This document shows, one piece after another, positions 32,001-41,507 of a stretch of 64,000 bases of DNA. The stretch comes from Sphingomonas bacterium (GTDB lineage Bacteria > Pseudomonadota > Alphaproteobacteria > Sphingomonadales > Sphingomonadaceae): NCBI GenBank assembly GCA_030149245.1, contig JASBRX010000023.1, positions 1 to 64,000 of the forward strand, in the 5' to 3' direction. Positions within the stretch are counted from its first letter, which is position 1, and every line of letters begins with the position of its first letter. Both the position numbers and the translations under genes were made by a program. The notes beneath the pieces were generated by a model. That model did no database searches and was not told where the DNA came from. It saw nothing but the letters and a program-made list of their open reading frames with translations.

Positions 32001-33629
32001 GGTCGGCAGCTCCTCGATCACGCGGAAGCCGAAATTCTCGAACACCGGCACCGCGTCGGATAGCGGCAGCGGCCCGCCGAGGCGATAGAGCTTGATCCGC
32101 AGCTTGCCATGATGGTCGTAGATGCGGACCGAGCGTGCCTGGGTATCGCCCAGCCCGGCGATGCGCACGATGTCGCGCGCGGCTTCCTCCGGCGGGTTGC
32201 CGTTGCGATAGCCGAACGGGAAGGCGGGGGCGTAGCGCAGCGCCAGCCGCGCCGCGCGCGAGGGCGTCGCGCCATCGTCGCGCAGTGCGACTTCGACCGC
32301 GGGCAGCCACCCGCGCACCATCCGCTCCAGCTCAAGGTCGAGCGCGGCGGCATCGGGCATCCGCCCCTCGCCGCGCAGGTCGAGCGTGTAGCGCAGCAGC
32401 GCGACCGGCCCGTCCTCCAGCGCGATCGACCAGCTGAGCAGCGAGGCATGCGCCGCGCGCGTCAGCATCTCGCCAATCGCCACGCGCCGGCCGGTCGACA
32501 CCTCGTCGCGCGGCAGCCACACGAATGCGAAGAGATGGCGGCCCAGCGCGCTGCGGATCATCACAAGCTTCGGGCGCGGGCGATCGGTGACCGACATGGC
32601 GGTGAGCGCGATCTGCTCCAGCGCTTCGGCGGGGAAGGCGGTGGTCAGGTCGTGCGGCAGGCCAGTCAGGGCATGCGCCAGCGCCTTGCCGGTATGGCCA
32701 CGCGGGTCGAAACCGAACTTGCTCTCAAGGCTGGCGATGCGCGCACGCAGCATCGGCACTTCGTCGGGCGTGGAATGCAGCGCGGCGCTGGTCCACAGGC
32801 CGGCATGGATCGACAGGCCGGTGACGCGCGGGCCATCACGCAACGGCACCAGCACCAGATCGAGCGGCGCGCGGCGATGCACGCTCGAAATGAAATTGGA
32901 CTTGAGCAGCAGCGGCGGCTGCCCGCCTTGCTCGAACCACTCGATCGCCGCCTGGCGCGAGACGTCGGCGAGCAACGGCGTGTCGAGGTCCATGCGGCAA
33001 ATGCCCGCCGCATCGGTCACGGTCCCGTCGCGGTGCCAGTTTTCGTGGCCGACCAGCGTCATGCTGCCGCCCTGGAACCAGCGCAGCAGCGCGGCGCCCT
33101 CGGCATCGGCGATCTTGTTCGCGTCGTCGCTCATCGCGCGGCGCAGCTCGGTCCAGTCGGTCACCGCGGCGCGGACATGGCCCAGATTGCGTTCGAGATC
33201 GCGGACCAGGCCGGTGCGGTCGCGCGCATCGGCGCGCTCCAGCTCGAGATAGACCATCGATTCGCGCGAACCACCGCTGCCGATGCCAGCCAGCGTGCCA
33301 TCGCCCGCGCGCTCGACCGCGACGACCGGGTGAATGATGCGCCGGATCGCGATGTCGTGTGCGGCGATGGTCGCTGCGATCGAATCGACCAGGAACGGCA
33401 TGTCGTCATTGACCACCGCCAGCCGCATCGCGCGGCTATCTTCGCCCAGCCCGGTTTCGAGCGCGATCCCCGGCGTGCCGGGCGCGCGCGTCGCGGCGGC
33501 CTCCGCCACGAACCTTGCGGCCGCGGCGCGGGCGGTGTCGTCGAACCCCTCCAGCTCCCCCGGCAGGGCCCCATCGGTGAGGCGCGCATTAACGGCCTCG
33601 GCGAGCGACTTGATCGGCGTCTTGCTCAT
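29013..33629 (-). CDS. NAD-specific glutamate dehydrogenase, large (about 180 kDa) type
   Basis: 1538 aa; [44 protein letters not shown] and [14 protein letters not shown]. Confidence 0.96.
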   Translation of the reverse strand: [1538 protein letters not shown]

Positions 33630-33728
33630 GATGTGGCGCTATGCGCCCGCAGCGCGCGCGGCTCAAGGCTTGCTGCACTGCACAGTAACATTTGAGACTA
33701 AATTGCCCAGATAGCGATATCGGGGCAC

Positions 33729-33772
33729 AAAAAAATGCGCGCGAACCGGTGTTTTCGACCAGTTCGCGCGCA
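33729..33772 (-). terminator. Rho-independent terminator after PAS protein
   Basis: Perfect 11-bp stem TGCGCGCGAAC / GTTCGCGCGCA with T7 on minus strand. Confidence 0.88.
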
Positions 33773-33805
33773 GCTTGGGAGAAGGCTTCAGGAAGGATCA
33801 GCGGG

Positions 33806-35104
33806 TCATGCGGCAGCCTTGCGCAACGCGCGGTTGGCGAGCGCCGCGTCGTCATCGATCCGCGCGACGATATCGAGTTCGCCCTCGGCACCGGCGCGGG
33901 CGAGGAGCAGCACGAATTCCTGCGCGCCCGCGTCCATCTGGACATGCGCCAGTGCCGGACGTGCGCGCAATTCGGCGCGGACCTGGTCGAACAGATCGGG
34001 CTGCGGCGCGGGCTTGCGCAGCGCGCGCTCGGCCTTGACGATGCCCTTGATGCCGCCCTCGGTCGCGCCGATGAACGCCTCGAGCCCGCCCTCGGCGATG
34101 TCGTGGCGGCGCGCGTGGCTCATCACGGCGGCGAATTCGGTCAGGCGGGTCTTGTCGTAATCGGCGCCGAACACGAGCTTTGCCGCAGCGGTCATCGGTG
34201 CGCGTGCCTGAACGGCGATCCCGGCATCGGCGAGCAATTCGGCATAGTCCTCGGCATCGGTTTCCGAGGCACGGGCGAAGTCATAGGCCCGCGACAGAGC
34301 GCGGTAGAGCGACGAGCGGCTGCGCGTATCGGCGGCGCGGGCGGCGGCGGCGCTTTCGCGCGCGATCAGCAGCCGGTCCGCGAGCGTATCGGCAGCTGGA
34401 AGCGCAACCGTGTCGAGCACGGGTTCCGCCTCGGCTTCCACTTCGACGCTCTCGCCAAAGCCCGCGCTCGGACCATCGGCCCAGACCGGCGCGGCGGCGA
34501 CCGGGGCAGGGGCGGTCCGGCGGGCTTCCTCGACCTCGCGCTCCAGCTTGGCCTGGGTCTCGGCGTCGACCAGCTCTTTCCAGTTGATCACGCCATAAAT
34601 GAAATCGATCGTGTCCGCGTCGGACGAGAAGGGCATCAGGATGCCGCGATACAGCGTGTTGTGCCCGCGCTGGCCGACAAACTCGGCCTCGAACCCAATT
34701 GGGGCGCGGTTGGCGATGATCTGCAGATAATGGTCGGTCAGGCGCGAGAGCAGCGACCGGCTGGGCACTTCACCGACATGGGTGATGTCGCTGGTGACGC
34801 CGCATTCCTCGCGCAGCGACCCGCCAAGATAGCGAATCGCCGGATTCTCGATCCCCTTGCTGAAATCGAGCAGCACGCTGTGCGGGCCGAAATCGGCGAT
34901 ATTGCCGGGATTGAGGTCTTCGATCGACGGATAGGGGCGCCCGTGCAGCAGCGACACCCAGTGATTATAGGCGCGCACATGCATGCGGCGCTCATCGGTG
35001 CCGATCGATAGCCGATGCGCGCCCGGCCCCGAATCGCTGACGCCAGTGTCGTCATGATCGGTGTCGGGACGATCATCGAGTCCGCGGGCGGTGTCCATGC
35101 GCAT
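33806..35104 (-). CDS. PAS_5-like domain protein
   Basis: YNHWVSLLHGRPYPSIEDLNPGNIADFGPHSVLLDFSKGIENPAIRYLGGSLREECG. Confidence 0.7.
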   Translation of the reverse strand: MRMDTARGLDDRPDTDHDDTGVSDSGPGAHRLSIGTDERRMHVRAYNHWVSLLHGRPYPSIEDLNPGNIADFGPHSVLLDFSKGIENPAIRYLGGSLREECGVTSDITHVGEVPSRSLLSRLTDHYLQIIANRAPIGFEAEFVGQRGHNTLYRGILMPFSSDADTIDFIYGVINWKELVDAETQAKLEREVEEARRTAPAPVAAAPVWADGPSAGFGESVEVEAEAEPVLDTVALPAADTLADRLLIARESAAAARAADTRSRSSLYRALSRAYDFARASETDAEDYAELLADAGIAVQARAPMTAAAKLVFGADYDKTRLTEFAAVMSHARRHDIAEGGLEAFIGATEGGIKGIVKAERALRKPAPQPDLFDQVRAELRARPALAHVQMDAGAQEFVLLLARAGAEGELDIVARIDDDAALANRALRKAAA

Positions 35105-35279
35105 GCTCCACAAAGGGCAACGGGCCCTTCTCCCGAACGACATTGCGCCGGATGTGGTAAACACTGCGTAAAGGCGCCCAATCGGCAAATCCCGCGCCGG
35201 CAACGCTTCGGCAACGCTTGTCAGCTAGGAACAAGGCTGTTAAGCGCCGCCACCTTCCCCGGCGGTGCACGCCGGGTAT

Positions 35280-35355
35280 GCCGCTTTAGCTCAGTTGGTA
35301 GAGCATCGCATTCGTAATGCGGGGGTCACAGGTTCGAGTCCTGTAAGCGGCACCA
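35280..35355 (+). tRNA. tRNA-Thr (anticodon CGT), CCA encoded
   Basis: GCCGCTTTAGCTCAGTTGGTAGAGCATCGCATTCGTAATGCGGGGGTCACAGGTTCGAGTCCTGTAAGCGGCACCA; 7-bp acceptor stem, loop TTCGTAA. Confidence 0.95.
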
Positions 35356-35503
35356 GTTCTTCGCGAAATCGACCTGGCTTGCAGTGGCGGCGATTGCATT
35401 TCCCCGATTCGAACTGCGAGGAGAGCTCCCAATTGCGTTACGGCGCAAAGACCTGCAGGCTGCAGTGCATTCCGGCCTGGCAAGTTCGCGAGCAGCATAA
35501 GCG

Positions 35504-36388
35504 ATGATCGACCCCCGCGCGCTGCGCACCTTTCACGCGGTTTGTCGCGCTGGAACAATCAGCGGTGCTGCGCGACAGCTGAACATTTCGCAGCCATCGG
35601 TCTCGACTGCGATTGCGGCGCTGGAGGCGCGGCTTGGGGTGGTATTGTTCAGTCGGTCGCGGGGTGGGATTGTGCTTACGCCGGAAGGGGAGGCGCTGTG
35701 CCTTCGGGCCGAGATGCAGGCCAGCCTGCTCGATCAGGCGGAGGTGGAGGTTAAGGCAGCGAAGGCTGGCCTCGCCGGAGCACTGCGGGTCGGCGGCACG
35801 CCCGGTGCGTTGGTCAGCCTGTTGCCCAGAGCGCTTAAAGGGCTGGAAGCCGAGGGACTGCCCTTCTCGCTGAGTGTCATTGAGCGGGCGGATCTGGAAC
35901 TGATCGAAATGCTGCGTGAAGGTGCGATCGAGCTCGCATTTGTCACGACCGAGCTTGAGGAGCCGCCGGTCGGCCTGATCGACACAACGGTGTCGCGTGA
36001 TCCCTTCGCGCTGATCGTCGGTCGCGGCAACGATGCCCTGCCGGATCGTATGCCGTTGAGCGCAGCCGACGGCTTGAGCTGGGTACTTCCGGAGGCACGC
36101 GGTGGCTTTCGGCGACAGGTCGATGCACTGTTCATTGATGCGGGCCTGCGCGTCCCCCGCGATGTCGTGCGCTGCGACTCGCTGCTCACAACCAAGGCTT
36201 TGGTGCGAGCGGGGAAGCGCGTGACGATCTTGCCGGTCGAGGTCGCGGCCTCGGAGCTGTCGATCGGGGTGCTGCGCGCGATCACGCTGGAAGGCGTTCG
36301 GCCCCAGCGCAGCGTTGGCATCCGGCGTCTGGTCGACCGCCCGCTGTCACCGCTCGCATCAAAAATGTTGGCCGCGCTGGCCAACTGA
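35504..36388 (+). CDS. LysR-family transcriptional regulator
   Basis: LRTFHAVCRAGTISGAARQLNISQPSVSTAIAALEARLGVVLFSRSRGGIVLTPEG. Confidence 0.94.
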   Translation: MIDPRALRTFHAVCRAGTISGAARQLNISQPSVSTAIAALEARLGVVLFSRSRGGIVLTPEGEALCLRAEMQASLLDQAEVEVKAAKAGLAGALRVGGTPGALVSLLPRALKGLEAEGLPFSLSVIERADLELIEMLREGAIELAFVTTELEEPPVGLIDTTVSRDPFALIVGRGNDALPDRMPLSAADGLSWVLPEARGGFRRQVDALFIDAGLRVPRDVVRCDSLLTTKALVRAGKRVTILPVEVAASELSIGVLRAITLEGVRPQRSVGIRRLVDRPLSPLASKMLAALAN

Positions 36389-36487
36389 TCCAAAGGCTCA
36401 GCCTATGGATGGGTCAAAAACCTGTATTTTATTGAATGAGAAAAATCTGACATCACTCTCCGCATAGATATCCGGAGAGGCAGGTTC

Positions 36488-37708
36488 ATGCGAACGCTCA
36501 TTCGTAACGTCCGTATTTTCGACGGTACCGGCCAGGCTCCGTTCGATGGGAGCGTGGTGGTCGAGGGCGAGAGGATCGTCGCGGTTGAGCATGGTTCGAC
36601 CGAGCCTGCTGCGGACGAAGTGATTGACGGCGGTGGGCGCACGCTGATGCCCGGCATGGTCGAGGCGCACACGCACCTCACCTGGGGATCGTCGGTCGAG
36701 AAAATCTATCACCAGTTTATTCTCCCGCCCGACGAACTGAAGGTCGCGGCGTGGCGCAATGCGCGCGTGCTTCTCGATCATGGATTCACGAGCGCCTATT
36801 CAGCTGGTGCGCTGGGCGATGGCATCGAGGTCGAGCTGGCCGCAGCAATCGCGCGCGGCGAAACGTCCGGCCCGCGCCTGGTTCCGTCGACGCTGGAACG
36901 CAGCCCGGAAGGTGCCGAGGGCGTTGATACCGGTGATGTGTTCAATGGTCGCGGCGCTGCGGCGATGCGCGACTTCGTGCGCTACTGCAAGGAGAGCGGG
37001 GTCAAATCGCTCAAACTGGTCATTTCCGGCGAAGACGCGCTGAAGCCCGGCACGGCGCAGGACATTCTCTACACCGATGAAGAGATGGAGGCGGCGGGCG
37101 TTGCGGCCCGTGAGGCCGGGCTGTGGATCGCGACCCATGCCTATTCGCCGCGTGCGATCGAACTCGCGCTCGAAGCGGGCGCGCGGATCATCTATCACGG
37201 CTCTTACGCCGATGCGGGTGCGGTGGACCGGATGGCCGCCGCCAAGGATCGCACCTTCTACGCACCCAGCCCCGGCGTCTCGATCGCGGCGCTCGAAGCG
37301 ACGCCGCCCCCGCATATCGACATGTCGCACATGAAGGCGAGCGCGGCCGAGCGGATGGAGCTGGAAGCGAAGATCGTCCCCGAGCTGAAGCGGCGCGGGA
37401 TGCGCATCTTGATCGGCGGTGACTACGGATTTCCGTTCAATCCGATCGGCCGCAACGCCCGCGATCTCCAGATTTTCGTGGAGCATTTCGGCTACACCCC
37501 GACCGAAGCGCTGGTCGCCGCGACCAAACTCGGCGGCGAGCTGATGGACCTTGAGGTTGGGCAAATCCGGCCGGGCTATCTGGCCGATCTGCTGCTCGTC
37601 GATGGCGACCCGACGGTCGATGTCGCGATCCTTCAGGACAAGAACCGGCTGGCCATGATCATGCGGAATGGCCAGCTGCATAAGGCTCCGGCGGAAGCGG
37701 TCGCATAA
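36488..37708 (+). CDS. Amidohydrolase family protein (imidazolonepropionase-like)
   Basis: GRTLMPGMVEAHTHLTWG, ATHAYSPRAIELALEAGARIIYHG, GYLADLLLVDGDP. Confidence 0.9.
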   Translation: MRTLIRNVRIFDGTGQAPFDGSVVVEGERIVAVEHGSTEPAADEVIDGGGRTLMPGMVEAHTHLTWGSSVEKIYHQFILPPDELKVAAWRNARVLLDHGFTSAYSAGALGDGIEVELAAAIARGETSGPRLVPSTLERSPEGAEGVDTGDVFNGRGAAAMRDFVRYCKESGVKSLKLVISGEDALKPGTAQDILYTDEEMEAAGVAAREAGLWIATHAYSPRAIELALEAGARIIYHGSYADAGAVDRMAAAKDRTFYAPSPGVSIAALEATPPPHIDMSHMKASAAERMELEAKIVPELKRRGMRILIGGDYGFPFNPIGRNARDLQIFVEHFGYTPTEALVAATKLGGELMDLEVGQIRPGYLADLLLVDGDPTVDVAILQDKNRLAMIMRNGQLHKAPAEAVA

Positions 37709-39225
37709 TGTTTGACGTTGCGATCATCGGTTGCGGCCCGGTCGGCGCGCTTGCTGCAAATCTGCTGGCACGCGAAGGGCTGTCGGTCGTCGTGCTGGAA
37801 CAGGCGAAGGACCTGCACCCGTTGCCGCGCGCGGTGCATCTCGACCATGAGATGATGCGGCTGTTCCAGCAGGCCGGCGTGATCGACCGCGTGGCGCCCG
37901 ACATGATCGCCACTGACGGCCATCTGCATGTCGGCGCGGACGGCAATGCCATCCGCTACATGGGCACGGTCGGCAAGCCGCGACCATTCGGCTGGGCCAA
38001 TGACTATTTCTTTTATCAGCCCGAGCTGGAAGCGCATCTGCGCGCGGCGTTCGACGGCGACCGGGTCACCATGCATACCGGCGCGAGGTTTGTCGGCCTG
38101 AGCCAGGACGCGCAGCAGGTCGTGATTTCCCACGAGCAGGACGACCAGCTTCGTGAAGTAAAGGCGCGCTGGGCGATCGGGGCCGACGGCGCACGCAGCA
38201 CGGTGCGCAAGGCGCTGGGGATCGAACTGGACGATCTGCAATTTGAAGAGCCGTGGCTGGTGGTCGATGCCGAGGTCGAGGGGCCGGTGACCTTTCCGGC
38301 GATCGACGGCGTCCCTGCGGACGCCGATCTGCAGCGGCTGTCGGTGATGATGTGCGATCCCAAGCGCCCGGCGACGATCGTCCCGGGGCGGGGCAATCAT
38401 CGTCGCTGGGAATTCATGCTGCTGCCCGGCGAAGATGATCAGGAAATGATGCAGCCCGAGCGGGTCGGCGCGTTGGTCGGCGCGTGGATGCAGGACGTTC
38501 CGCACCGCATCGTGCGCGCGGCGACCTATCGCTTTCACGGCCTGGTGGCGCATCAATGGCAGCAGGGTCGCGTCTTTCTGGCCGGAGATGCGGCGCACCA
38601 GACTCCGCCCTTTTTCGGGCAGGGCATGTGTCACGGTTTGCGCGATGTCGCCAACCTCGCCTGGAAGATGGCGGAGATCGTCAGGCACGACGCCAATCCG
38701 GCGCTGCTCGACACCTATCAGATCGAGCGCGACCCGCATGTCCGCGCGGTGATCGGCGCTGCGGTCGAGGCGGGACGCTATATCTGCGAGCTCGATCCCG
38801 AGCGTGCCGCTGCCCGCGATCAGGCGATGCGCAACAAGGCGCCGGCACGCGATGGCGAAACCGCGCATGACCTGATCCCGGCAATCCGCGAGGGGATCGT
38901 CGATCCGGCGAGCGCGGCGGCGGGTGAGCGGTTCATTCAGCCGGTGCTGGATGATGCGCGCAAGCTCGACGATGCCACCGGCGCGGGCTGGCGTCTATTC
39001 CTCCGCAATGCCGACATTGCCGGGACCGCGCACGGCGTTGCCCGCGTTGATGCGGGCGCCCTTGCCGACAGTGGCGCGGTGCTGCGCTGGATGGATGCGC
39101 ATGGCGTTGACGCGGTGCTGGTGCGCCCCGATCATTATGTGTTCGGGACCGCGCGGACCTCGGCGATCCCGTTGCTCGATCTGCGTGCGCGGCTTCTGGG
39201 CTTTCGCGAAAGGATCGCGGCATGA
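37708..39225 (+). CDS. FAD-dependent aromatic monooxygenase, MhpA-like
   Basis: DVAIIGCGPVGALAANLLAREGLSVVVLEQ, IGADGARSTVRKALG, VFLAGDAAHQTPPFFGQGMCHGLRDVANLAWK. Confidence 0.92.
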   Translation: MFDVAIIGCGPVGALAANLLAREGLSVVVLEQAKDLHPLPRAVHLDHEMMRLFQQAGVIDRVAPDMIATDGHLHVGADGNAIRYMGTVGKPRPFGWANDYFFYQPELEAHLRAAFDGDRVTMHTGARFVGLSQDAQQVVISHEQDDQLREVKARWAIGADGARSTVRKALGIELDDLQFEEPWLVVDAEVEGPVTFPAIDGVPADADLQRLSVMMCDPKRPATIVPGRGNHRRWEFMLLPGEDDQEMMQPERVGALVGAWMQDVPHRIVRAATYRFHGLVAHQWQQGRVFLAGDAAHQTPPFFGQGMCHGLRDVANLAWKMAEIVRHDANPALLDTYQIERDPHVRAVIGAAVEAGRYICELDPERAAARDQAMRNKAPARDGETAHDLIPAIREGIVDPASAAAGERFIQPVLDDARKLDDATGAGWRLFLRNADIAGTAHGVARVDAGALADSGAVLRWMDAHGVDAVLVRPDHYVFGTARTSAIPLLDLRARLLGFRERIAA

Positions 39226-39653
39226 GCCTGTCGCTTGCTTATGCCCAGCAACTGGTGGCAGGCGCGCTATCGGCGGCGCGTGAGCGCGCGTGCAAGCCGC
39301 TCGCGGTGGTTGTGCTCGACGCGGGCGGTCATCCGGTAGCGTTCGCGCGTGAAGATGGAGCTAGCCTGTTCCGCTTCGACATCGCCCGCGCCAAGGCGCT
39401 CGGCGCGCTCGGCATGGGGGCGGACAGCGATGTGCTGGCGGAGCGCGCGAAGGGCAATCCGGTTTTCTTCGCCAGCGTATCGGCCGCTGTCGGCGGCAAC
39501 ATCGCCTTTTCGCCCGGCGGCGTGATCGTTCGCGACGGCACGGGCGCCCCGATGGGTGCCATCGGCATCAGCGGCGACACCGGCGAGCGCGACGCCGAAT
39601 GCGCGCTGGCCGGAATTGCCGCAGCCAATGCCATTCAGGAGACATCGCAATGA
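39222..39653 (+). CDS. GlcG/HbpS-family heme-binding-like protein
   Basis: VVVLDAGGHPVAFAREDGAS, GAPMGAIGISGDTGERDAECALAGI. Confidence 0.88.
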   Translation: MSLSLAYAQQLVAGALSAARERACKPLAVVVLDAGGHPVAFAREDGASLFRFDIARAKALGALGMGADSDVLAERAKGNPVFFASVSAAVGGNIAFSPGGVIVRDGTGAPMGAIGISGDTGERDAECALAGIAAANAIQETSQ

Positions 39654-40540
39654 AGCTGCGCAGCATCGAACTCGCGCTGCCCGATCCCGCGGCCGCTGCG
39701 GCCTTCATGGTCGATATCTGGGGCATGGCTCCGGCGAAGGTGCAGGATGGGACGCATTATCTGCGCGGATCGGGCGCATTCCCCTATCTGGTCGCGTTCG
39801 AGCCGTCCGAACAGGAGTTCGTGCGCTCGACGACCTTCGTCTGCGACGAAGCCGAACTTGCGCGCATCAAGACACAGGTGGCGGAGGCCGGGTGTCCGGC
39901 AACGCCGACCGTGTCGCAGGACCCAGGCGGCGGGCACGGCATCATCGTCGAGCTTCCCGAGGGGGAACTGCTGCGCTTTCTGGTCGACACGCAGGAGGTC
40001 GATCCGATCGCTGGCGGCGACCTGCCGGTCAAGCTGACGCATGTGGTGTTCAACTCCGCCGACGCCGAGGCGTCGGGCGACGTCGCTGAACGGCTGCTCG
40101 GCTTCCGGGTGTCGGACCGCACGCGCGGCATGGTGTTCGTGCGCTGTAACGACAGCCATCATTCGACGGCATTCGCGCGCGCCGGCTTTGCCAGCCTCAA
40201 TCATATCGCGTTTGAAATGGCGGATCTGGACGCGGTGATGCGCGGCATCGGTCGCTTGCGCGATCATGGCGCGACGCCAGCCTGGGGACCAGGGCGACAT
40301 GGGCCGGGCGCGAACGTCTATGCCTATTACATCGCACCGTTCGGACCGGTGATCGAGTTTTCGACCGCGGTCGAGAAGGTGCCGGATGACTATCGCGTCG
40401 GGACCCCGGATGACTGGATCTGGCCACCCAACCGCATCGATCAATGGGGCATTTCCGACAAGGATTTCGACGGGCTGCGCAAGGCCGAGGAGCGCTTCCG
40501 CTTCCGCCGCGACTGGGAGCCCGAGCCGCTTGGAAATTGA
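39650..40540 (+). CDS. VOC-superfamily extradiol-type ring-cleavage dioxygenase
   Basis: Two VOC modules with candidate metal triad LTHVVF, LNHIAFE, VIEFS and YAYYIAPFG. Confidence 0.82.
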   Translation: MKLRSIELALPDPAAAAAFMVDIWGMAPAKVQDGTHYLRGSGAFPYLVAFEPSEQEFVRSTTFVCDEAELARIKTQVAEAGCPATPTVSQDPGGGHGIIVELPEGELLRFLVDTQEVDPIAGGDLPVKLTHVVFNSADAEASGDVAERLLGFRVSDRTRGMVFVRCNDSHHSTAFARAGFASLNHIAFEMADLDAVMRGIGRLRDHGATPAWGPGRHGPGANVYAYYIAPFGPVIEFSTAVEKVPDDYRVGTPDDWIWPPNRIDQWGISDKDFDGLRKAEERFRFRRDWEPEPLGN

Positions 40541-40622
40541 ACGCCGTGTCTTGCTGCGCGCCGCATTGGCCGCGCCGGTGATCGCCGCAGCAGGACATAT
40601 TGGCACAGCAAAGGGAATTGGA

Positions 40623-41456
40623 ATGACGCGTTATCTCAGCTTCAGGCGCCCCAATGGCGTGCCGAGCTTTGGCCGGATCGATGGGGAGACGGTGTCCGAC
40701 CTCGGCGCACCCGGCGCGGCGGCGTGGATGCGTGACGCCTTGGCGGACGGCCTGGAGCGCCTGCCCGTGTCCGCAACCTATGCGCGGAACCAGCTGCGGC
40801 TGCTCCCGCTCATTCCGAACCCAAACAAGATCCTGTGCATCGGGCTCAATTATGCGACCCATGTCGCAGAAACCGGGCGCGAGCAGAAGGAGCATCCGGC
40901 TGTCTTCACGCGCTGGACGGATACGCTGGTCGCGCAGGGCGAACCGTTGGTGCGCCCACCGGAAAGCACCCGCTTTGACTATGAAGGCGAACTCGCGGTC
41001 ATCATCGGCAAGGGTGGGCGACGCATCCCACGCGCCCGCGCAATGGAGCATGTCGCAGGCTATTCGATCTTCAATGACGCATCGGTCCGTGACTGGCAGC
41101 GGCACAATATCCAGTTCACGCCGGGCAAGAATTTTCCCGGGACCGGTGCCTTTGGGCCCGAGATGGTGGAGCGCGACGCGGTCGGCGATGTCACGGCGCT
41201 CCGCGTCCAGACCCGGCTCAACGGCACGGTCGTGCAGGATCAGCCGGTCAGCGACCTGATCTGGGATATTCCGTACCTGATCGAATATTGTTCGACCTTC
41301 ACCGAGCTGGCGCCGGGCGATGTGATCGCGACCGGCACGCCGGGCGGGGTCGGCGATAAGCGGACACCCCCGCTGTACATGAAGGCCGGCGACCGGGTCG
41401 AGGTCGCGATCGGCGCAATCGGCACGCTCAGCAACCCGGTGATCGACGAACACTGA
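40623..41456 (+). CDS. Fumarylacetoacetate hydrolase family protein
   Basis: NKILCIGLNYATHVAETG, DYEGELAVIIGKGGRRI, GYSIFNDASVRDWQ, GDVIATGTPGGVG; alternative TTG start at 40530. Confidence 0.92.
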   Translation: MTRYLSFRRPNGVPSFGRIDGETVSDLGAPGAAAWMRDALADGLERLPVSATYARNQLRLLPLIPNPNKILCIGLNYATHVAETGREQKEHPAVFTRWTDTLVAQGEPLVRPPESTRFDYEGELAVIIGKGGRRIPRARAMEHVAGYSIFNDASVRDWQRHNIQFTPGKNFPGTGAFGPEMVERDAVGDVTALRVQTRLNGTVVQDQPVSDLIWDIPYLIEYCSTFTELAPGDVIATGTPGGVGDKRTPPLYMKAGDRVEVAIGAIGTLSNPVIDEH

Positions 41457-41507
41457 CACCACAACACACACCAGCCCACACAACATATAGACTGAGGGGA
41501 GAGGAAA

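Noticed and set aside
29130-32063. 977-aa plus-strand ORF opposite the NAD-glutamate dehydrogenase
   Set aside because: Shadow ORF caused by high GC and codon bias; Arg/Gln/His-rich with no recognisable domain, while the opposite strand encodes a clear enzyme.
35286-35558. 90-aa minus-strand ORF ending AAYRTRTCDPRITNAMLYQLS
   Set aside because: Antisense translation of tRNA-Thr; known type of spurious ORF.
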